A stretch of DNA of 64,000 nucleotides from Durusdinium trenchii. Its lineage: Eukaryota; Sar; Dinophyceae; Suessiales; Symbiodiniaceae. Positions 30,912-42,600 of the stretch are shown here, piece after piece. Below the pieces are notes generated by a model. The model did not search any database, was not told where the DNA came from, and worked only from the letters and a program-made list of their open reading frames with translations. The position numbers and the translations under genes were made by a program. Position 1 is the stretch's first letter, and every line of letters starts with the position of its first letter. The stretch lies in contig CAXAMN010001148.1 in NCBI GenBank assembly GCA_963970005.1, forward strand, positions 1 through 64,000. Direction: 5' to 3'.

Positions 30912-31182
30912 GGTGCGCCAATGGCACCGGATGTGGAATGACAACATCTGCTTCCTTGCTGATTGCAATCAGCACATTGTGAGGCAGAGGGCTCGCATAG
31001 AATCCCTCGAGCAGATCAACCGCCTTCAGTTCCTGAATGAGAAGGGTGAGATCAAGGACAAGATGGTCCAAACGAAGCTGAGTTTTGACCAGGACACCAC
31101 TCTGCCAACAAGGACAGCCAACGTCCTGCCTGACCATGCCTGCGGAGCATGGGAGTTTCGAAGTGACCTGAAGCGGTCATGA
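30912..31182 (+). CDS. Possible terminal exon or fragment, unknown
   Basis: A plus-strand open frame with strong GC3 bias and charged, helical content (VRQRARIESLEQINRLQFL) ends at the TGA at 31180-31182. A plausible acceptor (GATGATCAG) precedes 30912. It abuts the first exon of the minus-strand gene, an odd arrangement, so it may be a duplicated gene piece. No family is recognised. Confidence 0.35.
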
Positions 31183-34100
31183 GAAGGGCTCAACTTTTGA
31201 ATGTTTTTCGAAGGCCATGAAAATAAACTTTTGGCCTGTGTCAACATGCGAATGCATTTTGCTGTACACCTGTCATGAGGTGTCATGTTTTCCAGTGAGC
31301 GACTGCCGTCGCATCTTTCTTTCCGAAGGGCCCTTGATCCAACCGTGTTACGACCTCGACACTCGCAGCCATAAAGGTGCGCTTTTGGACTCGCTTGGAC
31401 GCTTTGTGGACTTCGGTTGCCACCATTGCGATTGAGGTCTTTTTAAATCCGAAAAGCACCTGTGTCAGCATGTAGAACCATGATGAAACCAGTCTTGTTG
31501 ATCCGCAACTTCATTCTTCGCAAACACACCGCGACGGGGAACACAGGACAACCAGCGGATCAATACACCCCGCCAATCATGGATTGTACAACCTCGTCAT
31601 GTAGGGGGTTGAATATACTCAAAAGTCTACATGACCGCATCTCAAACTGGATTTGAAATCCAAGAATAGTGACTTCTTCTTCCTCTGAAGTCCGACTCGA
31701 AATGGCTCTAAAAACCAACAGCCCCGCTCGAAAGGGCCCGGTTTCACTCGCTCTGTGTCTCGCCTTGATGCCTTGGCGACCAGGCGCCAACTCGGCAAGC
31801 CACACTGCTTCGATAAGGCGCGGGCGCTGCGGAGCTTCGGGTGGTTCACCTACGGGAGAGAAAGCATGCGCAAACCAAAAGCACCCGAAACCATGAGGGG
31901 GAGTGAGTTGAAAACATATCAGTCTCAACTGGTGGGGATCAAGTTTTTTTGCGGAGGGACCGCGAAAGCCCTCAGCGTTTTCCTGGAAGATTGCACCTCA
32001 CCAAGCAACAGCTTTAGGAGAGTTCTGAGCAGCATTGTCCTTGCTGGTGACGATTCCCTGCAGCAATTCTCTCTGGCAGGCGAACACCATGCATTGACTC
32101 CACAGGAGGAGTTTAGACCGGCCCTAACACAAGGAGTTTCTGGAAGTGCTCCCCTTTTGATTGGGCAAATGTGCTCAGACTATTTTTTTCAAAGTCTCCT
32201 GCCTCGTCGCCTCCTACTTTCCCGAAGCTCGGCAAAGTGCAAATGACCAGCCTGCAGGTTCTCCCAGCCGCTATACGGCAAAGGCAAGTGCACAGCCAGG
32301 AGCATGGTTTCATCCAAGGCCAGCGACAGTGGGCCTTGCTTTGCCCACAATGGACTCGCTGCTCAGATTAAAAATGAAGGTACCAAATTGGTGCTTCCTG
32401 ACATTCAGTCTTTGAGCAAAAAAAATGCAAACAAACCAAAAAACATACACCTGGGCTTCTGCATGCTTCTGCACTACGCTCATTCAGGAAGCCAACGGCT
32501 TCTAACCCTTTCAACCCAAAGCAGCTCGACCTGACAAAGGCTCACAGCTGGTGTGAATGAAGGCGCCAGTCAGTGCAAGGCCGCGACCGGGGCATAAGTA
32601 AGAACCCCATAGGTTCGCTATCTGGGGAAATATGTTCCGCACAGACTGCGCACGAGGGCCGCGGTCGACCTTTTTCGGTGGAGCCTTGTCAGTGAAGTTC
32701 TCGCCTTTGGCCCCGCAGCCCCTCGAGCCGAGGTGGCCGAGGTGCCCTTCCGCATCTTCCGAGATGGGTCTGCGCCCAAACCGCAAACGGGGCTCAGTCG
32801 TATGGAAACATCAATGCTCTATCCTTCACAGTTCTCTGGTCTCGTTTGCCCCAGTGGCTTGTGCAAAAACATCGTTCGACATTCACGAGTGTCGCGAGTT
32901 GAATTTCTTCGACCTTTCAACGGAAGCTGCACGGGCAGCTGCGGAGCAAGCAAACTCTCCGACTCCAGAACATCCAAAGCCTTGCACAATCTGCTTCACC
33001 AATCGGAACCCTACTTCCATGACTCCGAGAAAAGGAGTTTTGCTGTTCCCTTGCTCCCCCCCAAGAAGTCCACATATCGCATTGCTCCGCCGGTTGTTGC
33101 TTTCCATGGCAGTTCAGCCTCCGGCAGGAACCAAGTTTGGATTGGCCTCTTAGTGGACCTAACTGCTCTGTACAACTGGATGGCCGTGGCGCCATGGCCA
33201 TCATGGCCCAAACCTCTTGTTCATCGGCAAAACGGCAAAGTGTTTTAAATAAAGCTGAAAAAAACGACTGATCAATTTGATTTCCAAGGCTCAGAGGTTT
33301 TGCCCTCGAAGCTCAAGACCACCTGAAAGCTCGGAATCAACATGAACACCTCAGTTTCGTGGAGGAGCTACTTTGCCGAGGCTGCGAACGAAAGGAGCTA
33401 CCAGGTAAGCAAGAGTGGGCTTATGATGGCATCGCCCATGGGAGTGGATGCAGAACGTGCATACATTTTGTGCTAAAGCAAGGGCAACTCAGTTAGCTGA
33501 AGCTGCCTTTCATGAAAAGGTCACCACCAAACCAACCAATTTTCAGCAAGCAATTTGTTTCTTTTTTGTGATTGCATGTGGCAATCACCAATCACCACAT
33601 TGAATGCTGGTATGAGTGAACGAGGAACCGAGCTGAAACCCATTCGCAAACATGTTGCCAGTTTGCGGCCTCATTCTCATTCACCATCAATTGGTTTTGA
33701 GCTTCGGTTGGACTTTGCCCATGCGGCGCTAGACCAATCCCAACAGTCGGAACTGAATCACTTCAACGCCTCTGTGCAGCTCAATCCTCGAGCTGAAGTA
33801 CAAGTGCGAAGTATATACATCCATTTGATTCAATTGATCCATGCATTTCAAAAAGTCACCGTATTCGGCAGCTGTTCGGCATGCTTGCGCGCAGCTCACA
33901 GCTCGGCGGCGACACAAGCGGGACTCCAAGCTGGTTGAGGTTTCGGTCGGATTTCATCAAGAGTGGGGCCCTCCTCTCTCAGTTGCATCTGTCTCGGTCT
34001 CAAGTCGATTTGTCAAAAGATTCAGCAACACAAGTTTTCGTTCGTTTTGCTTTTGGAGAGAATCGGAGAGAACGAAAGAAACGTCTTCTATCTTTCCTGT

Positions 34101-34356
34101 ACCCTTTCCATTTCCGGCTTGAAACACAATCCATTTGGAGCTCACAGCTAGGTACCAGAAACCAATGTGTGAGTGGCATAGAAGCAAAAATGGCAGGCCA
34201 GAAAACGCACTGGTAACAACTCCACTATGTAGCCGCGTTTGGCTTTTCCTTGCCCAAAAGATCCAGGCACATTTGCTCAACGCAAAATCATGTTCAGTCC
34301 GACGACTGCGGTCAGGGCATCGCTTCTTAGCTTGGAGGCCATTGCTATTAGGACAA
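31183..34356. other. Intergenic DNA, no gene seen
   Basis: Open frames of up to about 170 codons occur in several phases on both strands (for example 32632-33248) but overlap each other, lack recognisable domains and show no splice-consistent continuation. I see no repeats of note. Confidence 0.35.
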
Positions 34357-34431
34357 CTAACAAAAAGCTACTAGGAACAAGTGCATCGCTTCAAGTAACA
34401 AGTGCCTTACTAGTAGTAACAAGAAGCCATT
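34357..34431 (+). repeat. CTAG-linked modular repeat, copy 1
   Basis: Contains AAAGCTACTAGGAACAAG, GTAACAAGTGCCTTA and CTAGTAGTAACAAGAAGC in series. The same modules recur in both orientations from 34 to 48 kb. Confidence 0.7.
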
Positions 34432-34577
34432 AATTTAAACTTAATTATAATTATTGTTTCTAATAGGACACATCCATCCGATCCAAAACCAGTTTATCAA
34501 TCCAGAGCGGGTGGATCACTCACTGCTCCGGAAGGGCCACGACCTGAGCTGGTTGGAGTCCCGTGATCGGACCTGGA

Positions 34578-34650
34578 CCGAGTTCATGAGTAGCGTCCTT
34601 GCTCGTAGTAGTACGGCCAGGAGCCCCTAATAGCTTCTTGTTACGTTGCC
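34578..34650 (-). repeat. CTAG-linked modular repeat, degenerate copy 2
   Basis: GTAGCGTCCTTGCTCGTAGT, CCAGGAGCCCC and AATAGCTTCTTGTTAC are reverse-orientation modules of the same family. Confidence 0.5.
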
Positions 34651-35379
34651 CCAGTTTGGGTCTCAAAAGGGCTCCCTCTAAAGCCGTATATTTTCTCTTT
34701 TCTTGGATCCAACTCAAATGGATCTGAATGTCACTGAGGAGCCAAGTCACTCGGACGCGATCTTTTGCAAGGACCTCATCGCTCCGAAGAAAGCTCGTTT
34801 CTCCTGGATGAGTCTTCCGGCAGACTGAGAGACTTCTCCGAAAGAAAGTCCAAACGGAAAAAGAACGCACGCTGAAGGGGTGTGAGCTTGTAGGTGCCTC
34901 ACCAACTCAAACAGCCTAAAGACGAACGAACACGCTTCTCATTTCTTATAAATCCTTCATTGTTTACTTTGCTTTAGGTGTTCCTTCTTACTGGTGTATC
35001 ACTGGTCAAAGCCAGTCCTTCTGGCGCCGCTGCTTCTCACCCTTCGGGCACAAGTGGCAAAACCTCGGCCAGTTCATCGGGCAAAAAGAACACATGAAAA
35101 CATGAAAAGAAGTCAAGCAAACGCTACGAGGTAGGGGGGCCCGTCCTGGCATCGCGACTCGAACGGAGCGGTCAGGGCATCTTTTAGAACACATCGCGCA
35201 ACACAGCCAGCTTTACGGGCCGACAAGTCCGACAGGACCAGCTTCGGGGTCCTGGCTCACAATCCCTTCCGCTGGAGCAGCCCTTGGTGTGGAAAAAGGC
35301 GCATGGTTTGCACCTCGGTTGATGGAAAGGAACGGTTCTCTCGCAAGGACCGGAAAGGAAGAACGGCCCAAAAGACAGG

Positions 35380-35672
35380 TTTCAAGAAAAAAACACAAGA
35401 AAGAAAGGCCTACAGAAAAGACAAAACGCAATGAACGGTCTAAAGAAACAGAAGGAACGGCCTAAAGGAAAAATAGAAAACAACATGCAAGAAAGAAGGA
35501 CAACAACACAGAAAAAACAAAACAACCTACTGAAGGAACTACACACAAAACCATACAGAAAGAAGGAAGGCAAGAAAATTAAAAGAGGTCTAAAGAGAAA
35601 CATAAAGAAATGACAGGCCTCATAATGCACACACAGAGAAAAACAAAACACACACACACAGACACACGCAAC
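35380..35672. repeat. A/purine-rich low-complexity tract with a CA-rich end
   Basis: The plus strand is dominated by AAAGAAA, GGCCTAAAGG and AACAAC words, and ends in an imperfect CA run (35648-35672). The hydrophobic open frame on the opposite strand (35382-35789) is a product of this composition and not a gene. Confidence 0.6.
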
Positions 35673-35729
35673 TAAATGCTGCATAGGATGTGAACCCCAA
35701 AACTGAAAAAGAACATAATACATATCGCA

Positions 35730-35797
35730 AGAAGCTATCAGGAACAAGTGCATCGCTTCTAGTAACAAGTGCCTTACTAGTAGTAACAAGAAGCTAC
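35730..35797 (+). repeat. CTAG-linked modular repeat, copy 3
   Basis: Nearly the same series as copy 1: GAACAAGTGCATCGCTTC, TAGTAACAAGTGCCTTAC and TAGTAGTAACAAGAAGCTAC. Confidence 0.7.
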
Positions 35798-37297
35798 CGC
35801 AGGACCGTAGGACCTAAGGAGGTGAGAAGGAGATGTCGACTTCTCGCTTGGCGTCGAGATGTCGGGGCTCTCTACCAAAAGCGCCAAGAAATGCGATTGA
35901 CGTGCTAGCGCCTCCAGACTGACACCTGACTGATCTTGCCACAGCCACAGCAATCTTCGACATCTTCTATATTTATAACTATCTCTTTTGACAATGAGGG
36001 CTCTTATTGAGTGGTGATCCCACTCCTCCAGGCCAAACTTTGCTGAAATGAAACTCAAGGTAGCATCCTTGGAAGCCACATGACGCCTCGTTTTGCGAAG
36101 AATCTTGGGAGACATTCCCCCTAAAAGACAACAGAATCACGCCAAATACGAAAAACATCACTATTTTTTTAATTGATGAATGATTCACGTGGATTCGATT
36201 CGATACATATTCCATTTCCACCCCAACCGGGCGCCCCAACTGCCGAAGGTCATGGCCTACTGCTCCCATGCTGTAGTTCTCCTAAAACTGGGGTTGCTCC
36301 CAACACCGCAGTGTGCAACAAAATGGGACAACATCACCAATGACATGCCAAAAAAGAAGGCCAGAGCGAAAAAGCCGTGATTTCAACCGTGAATCGAAGC
36401 CAAAGCGCGCCGTCCGCCTTCGGCCGAACGAACTCGCACGGGTCTCCCGCTCTTCCAAGGGGACGGAAGACAAGGCCGTCTCAAGTCGGAGCACAGGCAA
36501 CTCGGCCTGTTTGTCGCGTGTCGCGAAGTCCAAAAAAGAAACGAATACACATTTAATTAACATTTAAGGAGGTGACTACTAGTGATGGCCTAGTGACACC
36601 TAGTAGCTTCATCTTCTCTTTGTATCGTTCTTTTTGCCAATCAAGAGCTTGTTCCCACAGCATCGCAAGACACTCTCGTGCCGTCGTTCGTGGGTGGTCA
36701 GGTTTGGCGATCGTCTCTCTGAGCTGACAACATTGACTCTACCACGGGGTCCCGTGTCCACCTGGCTGGGCGTAAATTGGACACATGAAGCTTCTTGCTC
36801 CTGGTAGCTGTGCGTAGGAACACGGTCTTACTTTCTTTTTGCCAATCAGTTTTCCTATCTATCTTTAGACCTTTTCTTTCTTTCAAGCTGGGGTTTCACC
36901 CACAATGGTGGGATCTGCACATATATGTTCAAACTCTCCGAGCTTGAGTGAGATAGATGTCTGAGGTTTGGGGGAACAGCTGTTTCAGCGATCCCGTTTG
37001 TGTAAAAACATCCTGCGTTGAGCTGCGTTACGGATGAATTGAGGGTCAAGACTATATCGAACAAAATCCTTTGCAAACGCGTTTCACCTCAGACACTTTT
37101 AAGAGCGATGGCCTCCAACCTCATAGCTTAGAACTTCTAACCTAGAAGCAATGGCTTCTAACCTAATAGAAAACATGTTGAACCGCTCAAGCTCCACCAC
37201 CCACTTGCGAGCGGACAGTGCTGCACTCTGACTTTGCTTCAACCCGCTCTGCCTCGCAAAAAGGCTGCGGAAAAACACATTGGCACTCTGAAATCAC

Positions 37298-37396
37298 AAT
37301 GAGCATCCTTGCTCCTAGTACTTAGTAGTAGGGCCAGGAGCTACTAACAGCGTCCTTGCTCCCAGTAGCGATGCCCTTTGTTACTAGTAGCTTCCA
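37298..37396 (-). repeat. CTAG-linked modular repeat, copy 4
   Basis: Reverse-orientation modules: CATCCTTGCTCCTAGTACT, GGGCCAGGAGCTACTAA, CGTCCTTGCTCCCAGTAG and CGATGCCCTTTGTTACTAG. Confidence 0.65.
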
Positions 37397-37942
37397 ATTT
37401 GGAACTTTGGCATCCCGTGTGGCTACAAATCCTTTACCCAACAGTATGCTTTTGACACTTGTGCGGGTGGACCAGCTGGGTTGGATAGTGGGATCGTTCA
37501 ATGGGTTTCTCACGTGCCGATCGCTTGTTGCCATGCCCTATCGCCCTGTCAGCTTGTGCCATATTTGTAAAAGTTCCACATCAGGGATCTGAAGGCACGA
37601 GGTTGGAGGCCGCTAGTAGGCCATGGCAGGAAGAGCCTAGCACTACCACAGGTGGCGTCATCGAAGTCTGCGGTGCTTGGGGCCCAAGCTGGCACGCTCT
37701 CATCTGCCTTCACCTGGAGAAGGTTCTATTCTGGTAAGGCTGAACCGTGGAAACCCACCGTTTCGGACCACTTGATCACACCGGCCAGTCGTTTCATGCC
37801 CTTCTTTTTTAAACTAAGCAACCGGTTGTCACATCTCCCGAATGGGCCTGAGATCCAAAAGCTGCGCTCCGAACCAGCTGCTCCCCAGGCATGTATGGCA
37901 TCCGCCTGCGACAAATGTGCCACTTGTGGTGAGTGTGCAAGA

Positions 37943-38018
37943 GGGCTCCTGGCATCGTTACTGGGAGCAAGGACGCTACTAGGAGCAAAGGGCATCGCTA
38001 TTAGGAACAAGAAGCTGA
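37943..38018 (+). repeat. CTAG-linked modular repeat, copy 5
   Basis: GGCTCCTGGCATCGTTAC, GGGAGCAAGGACGCTACTAG and GAGCAAAGGGCATCGCTATT, ending AACAAGAAGC. It has the same modules as copies 4 and 8, in the other orientation from copy 4. Confidence 0.65.
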
Positions 38019-38831
38019 ACCCGCTCTTGTTTCCAAGTTAAAGTTTAGCACTTGTCAACTCCTTCGGAAGCCAAAATGGGAATCGTACTTTACTACCAGG
38101 AGGGGGGGCACTACTTTTAGAGTGGCAACCTGCAGTTGATGCACGAAACTCATGTAGATCGAAAAGTGATCTACGTACACTTGACACTTCACTTCTTCTT
38201 TCTTTTTCATGCCTTCTATATATTTGTATATATTTGTTTTCTTTTCTCTCTCAAGCTTACCCGTACACCTGTGCCAAATGCTCTTGCCCCAAAATGGACG
38301 ACCATGATTTCTTACCTGAAGCAATGCGCAAAAAGCAGTCCCGTCGATGTGCGACTCATAAGTAAATAACAAGATGTAACAAGCAACAAACATGTTTTCA
38401 TGACAAATGCAGAACCTTTTGCACATGGTAAAACATGTTACTAGCAGCAAGGACGCGAACCGAACGGGGCTCCTGGCATCGCGAACCGAACGGTTCGCGA
38501 TCGGACGGAACCAATCATCACACTCAGTGGCTGTACAGATCCAATAACCCAATTATAGCGTTCCCTTCATCGTGCGTTCCGTTTTGTTTTAGCGTTCCCC
38601 GTTTGACCAAGATCGCCACCGAGGGATCGGTTCGAGCCACGGGACGGAGATCGGATCCGTTCGGCGCCTGGGAGCGTTTCCCTCATCGGGATCATCGGTT
38701 TGGCTCCCCGGGCAGGAGAAAACCTCGGCGCAACACGTCGCGTTTCGTCTGCCGCGACGAAAAAATAAAGAAACAACGCGTAGTTCCAGCGCGTCGTGGT
38801 TCCTTTGGTTCCTTTCTTTCCGCACCAAAGT

Positions 38832-38848
38832 TATATATATATATATAT
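38832..38848. repeat. TA microsatellite
   Basis: About eight consecutive TA units. Confidence 0.9.
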
Positions 38849-38888
38849 CTCAGCTTTATTTCTCTCAGTTTCTTAGACTCTTTCGCCG

Positions 38889-38973
38889 TTCTAGTAGCTT
38901 CTTGTTACTGCTAGTAACAAGTGCCTCGCTAGTAGTAACAAGTGCCTTACTAGTAGTAACAAAAAGCTATTAG
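38889..38973 (+). repeat. CTAG-linked modular repeat, copy 6
   Basis: CTAGTAGCTTCTTGTTACTG, CTAGTAACAAGTGCCTCG and CTAGTAGTAACAAGTGCCTT, ending AACAAAAAGC. Confidence 0.7.
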
Positions 38974-39010
38974 ACATAGATTAAAGTTAAAATATTTTAA
39001 TAGCAAACAT

Positions 39011-39072
39011 TGTTACTACTAGTACGGCACTTGTTACTAGTAGCGATGCACTTGTTCCTAGTAGCTTCCTAC
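39011..39072 (-). repeat. CTAG-linked modular repeat, copy 7
   Basis: TTGTTACTACTAGTACGGCA, CTTGTTACTAGTAGCGATGC and CTTGTTCCTAGTAGCTTCC, in reverse orientation to copy 6, which lies 40 bases away. Confidence 0.7.
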
Positions 39073-39389
39073 CCCCACCAAAGCTTTATTCCTCTCAGTT
39101 TCTTAGAATCTTTCACCGTTGTCTTTCTTTCCTTTGTGTTTTCTTTGTCTCGACTTTAGTACTTTCATCTTTCTTCCTTTCTGCAATTGCCATTCAGTCA
39201 AGGAGCCGTTGTGCTGCCAAAAGAAACAACAAATTCAATTGTCACATCAAACAGGTTCGGGTGACACGTGACCAGAATTCGTTACACAAGTTCCATTTGC
39301 GGGCGGGGGCTGCTGGGCTGCTTCCCATCGGGGAAAGGTTCTGGTCTAAGCCATAAACCTTGCGAACATCCATTTTACACAACCCTTTG

Positions 39390-39394
39390 AACAT
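39390..39394. repeat. Target-site duplication AACAT, left side
   Basis: AACAT directly precedes the left LTR and is repeated directly after the right LTR (47208-47212). Five bases is the usual duplication for Ty1/copia integrases. Confidence 0.85.
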
Positions 39395-39568
39395 TTTGAA
39401 GGGACTGGCTCCCTCTCACGAAGATCCGCAAGTAGCCCTTTTCCTATGGCTTGGGGCGGTGAAAGAAGGTCCGTGGAGCGCCTGCTCCTTCCTTCGACTC
39501 CGGCCTAAATGGCAACGGACAAACCTAACTGTTCATGGGTGGTCAAGTCCAACTCAGTGACATTCGCA
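39395..39568 (-). repeat. 3' LTR of the copia element
   Basis: 174 bases from TTTGAAGGG to ATTCGCA, identical to 47034-47207. In element orientation it begins TGCGAATG. The canonical CA end lies two bases inside the duplicated block. Confidence 0.92.
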
Positions 39569-39612
39569 CTGACCAAAAATCAAAAATTGACTTGACCACT
39601 CTGCATTCAAGA

Positions 39613-42600
39613 TCATGGAGATCGCGGATATAGCGACCTTCGAGGCCTCGGTTTTGCTCCCGCTCCGCCGGCTTTTGCCTGATCTGAGGGAACCGACCAG
39701 CCATCTTCGTCATCGGTCGCCATGCTGAATTGCTCGGTCAGGCCACTCAGATCGATCACCATCTGGGGATCAGCTCCGAAATCACGGCACATGGTCTGGA
39801 GGAATTTCTGCTTCCATGCGGGGTACTCATGTAGTTTGCGACTCCCTTTATGGCAGAGTTCGGCGATGGCCGCAACGAAAGCTTCATCCGTAGGTGTCAA
39901 CACTCGAGTGGACTCAACAACTGGTGTCTCCGGGTCTTTCTTTTCTTCATTCTCCTTCTCCAGGAACTGGGAACGTGCTCCTTCATGCAGCACCATCCTG
40001 AAGGCCTCAGACCATTCACCAGTGCCCTCCTTCATCGGGAGGATCTCATTGTGCTTCAGCATCGATCCATACTTCTCCATAACTTCGATCATCGTGTCCT
40101 CAATCACATCCAGGAAGGCGGCTCCGGCCTGGACGGCTATCATCTGAGTCGTCTTGGTGTAGGTGAATGTGGCCAGGCCCGTCTCTCCTCTCAGCATCTT
40201 TGAATTCACCATATGCAAGGGGATCTTGGCCTTGCAAGCCGCTCGACTCTGGTGGATGTGTGCCAGAAACTCTTCACTTGTCTTGGCATGCCTGGACACC
40301 ATGTTCTCAAAGAGTGCCCTCACTTCGTCCTCCGTGAAGCCCTTTGCTGACACCTTCACCATGGTCTCTTCAGTCTTGTAGTCCTGAATCCACAGCACTT
40401 CTGAGCCAAAATCTTTCGGTTGGTTCTTCTTTCGTGCTCGCAGAGCTCGCTGTTCCGCAGCACTTTGAAGCATCACACTTTCATTGTTCAAATGATACAC
40501 ATTTGACTTCATGGCACCCCTGAGGATATCCATAGCGTCTGCACTCTCCTTCGTGAGGGCGTCGGCTAATTGCAACCATGTAGGGGCCCATCGAATTGAA
40601 CCCCACAGTCTTTTCAGGGACTCCTTTACAATGACCAAGTCAATGGCCACTCTCTTGTCTGTGATGGTTCCGGGTGATGCATACTTTTGGAGGTGGTCAT
40701 AGATACTTTTGCAGTCCGTTATGGCCTGTATCCCAAAGTCCTTGAAGTATTCATGTCTTGAACTCAATTGAAACTTGGGGAACTTAAGCTCAGCCAAATG
40801 ACATGCCAACCACTCCGTATGGCCCAAACCGTCTGCTAGAGCTTGAGTTTCACCAGCGAACGTCGAGCCGACCACTCTCTTCAACCTGTACGACTTCCAA
40901 ACAGCCGGACTCCAAGGTGCAGGGATGCCTGACTTGAGTGCTTCTGTAGTGACTCCAACAATGTACCCTGCCTGAGTTCCTTGTTTCTTTGCGTTTGCAA
41001 ATGCTGCATCTGTGTGTAAGCAAAGCTTGATTTTGTCCAGTGGTATTGGAAGGATGGTCCAACAAAGATCTTTGTGTTGCTTCGCACGTCTGGATATGTT
41101 TGCTACTGTTCGAGCTTGTCCCAACGTCGGTGTAGGCAACAATTGTTGTCCCTGGCTCACTTGTACTGACAGATCTGGCCGAGTCTCTTTGGCGAGCCAC
41201 AATCCAGCACCCAACACTGATTTTAGCGACGATGCCTCCTCGGGTGTAACGGTCAGATGTGGTGGTTCTCTGACCCGAAGTTTGGGCCTTGCCAGATTCT
41301 CAGCGAACTCAGCCTGACTCACCTGAATGGCAAAAGTCTCTGGGTCCTGATTGAGGAGTGATCCACAGAAAGTACCATTTCCTTTCATCCACTTCCGGAA
41401 TGGGAATTTGGTTTTGAGCTGTGCAATGGATTTCTCAAAACACTCCCCTTTGCCACCCAACAGGACGTCGTCGACGTGTACACCCATGATTCCACAAAGT
41501 TGAGTCTCTCCCCTGCTCAAACCGGAATCCCACAACAAGTACACACACGGGTCCAATTTGGATGACACCCATCCCAGTTCTTTCACTGTCTCATCAAAGG
41601 TACTGTACCATTTCTGTGGGCTATCATTCAAACCATAGAGAGGTCGGATCACCTCGAAAAGTTGTTCTTTGTCATGATCAGGAAGAGGATAGTTTGCTGG
41701 CCCAGACATCCATAATCGTTGGTCCCTCTTGAGATCCTTGGTCTCCAAAAATGCTCCGGTGACATCCCCCAGCTGTAGCTGGTACCTGTTGCTTGCTATA
41801 GTTTGGAGCACAGTGTACCTCCCGTTGGATGAAATTGTTGGAGACTGAGTCTTTCCCCCTCTCACCAACGCGAAGAGATCAGGATCCTTGTCACCTCTTG
41901 CTGTCCATCTAGCTTTCACGATCTCCTCTCCGGTGTCGTCCACTTTCGGAGTCAGGACCAGTCGGCTGGGCACAATGCGACTAGGATGCTGCATCCGGAT
42001 CCGTCTTGATTCTTCCAGCGAACATGGACGAAGAGCATTTTTGTCATGTACACAATTGTTCACCTCTTTTCTGATGCCTGCAATGAGTTTGCTTTGACCG
42101 GTCTCTGTATGCCACTGTGGTTCCTTTAGGTTGATTTCTCTGCGACCTCCAGCTAGAAGAACAGTAGTTGTCTCTTGCTCGGTATCACCTTCCTCTATGG
42201 CAAGAACCCAGTCCTCTGTTGAGCCCTGTTCGTTCATGCTAACATTCAAGGCCGCTGAATCAATCATGCTGGCATCCCCAAACCTCACATGGCTTGACCT
42301 GGATGAACTACTTGATGAGGATGTTGACGACGACTGTTTCTCGCTGCTCCCACTGGATACCGGGATGGGTGTTTGTTGTGCAGTCAATTGAGGTGGTTGT
42401 GGCAAAGACTGTGGGAATTGTTGTCCTCCTATCACCTGTCCTTGTCGCTGCCTCTTCGGATCCGGCTCGGATGCCTTTGGTCTGTGATGACCGTCTAGCC
42501 TGTCAGCACGATTGGCTGACTCCTGCCAAGCTGCCCTCTCCTCCGCTGAAAGTTGATTCAATTGATCAGTTAACGATGATGATATAGTCATTGGTTCACT

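Noticed and set aside
32632-33248. Two overlapping plus-strand ORFs of about 170 codons as a gene
   Set aside because: Overlapping frames, no domain, no splice-consistent neighbours.
35382-35789. Hydrophobic 135-codon ORF resembling a membrane protein
   Set aside because: It is the complement of an A/purine-rich low-complexity tract, which yields Phe/Leu/Cys codons by composition.
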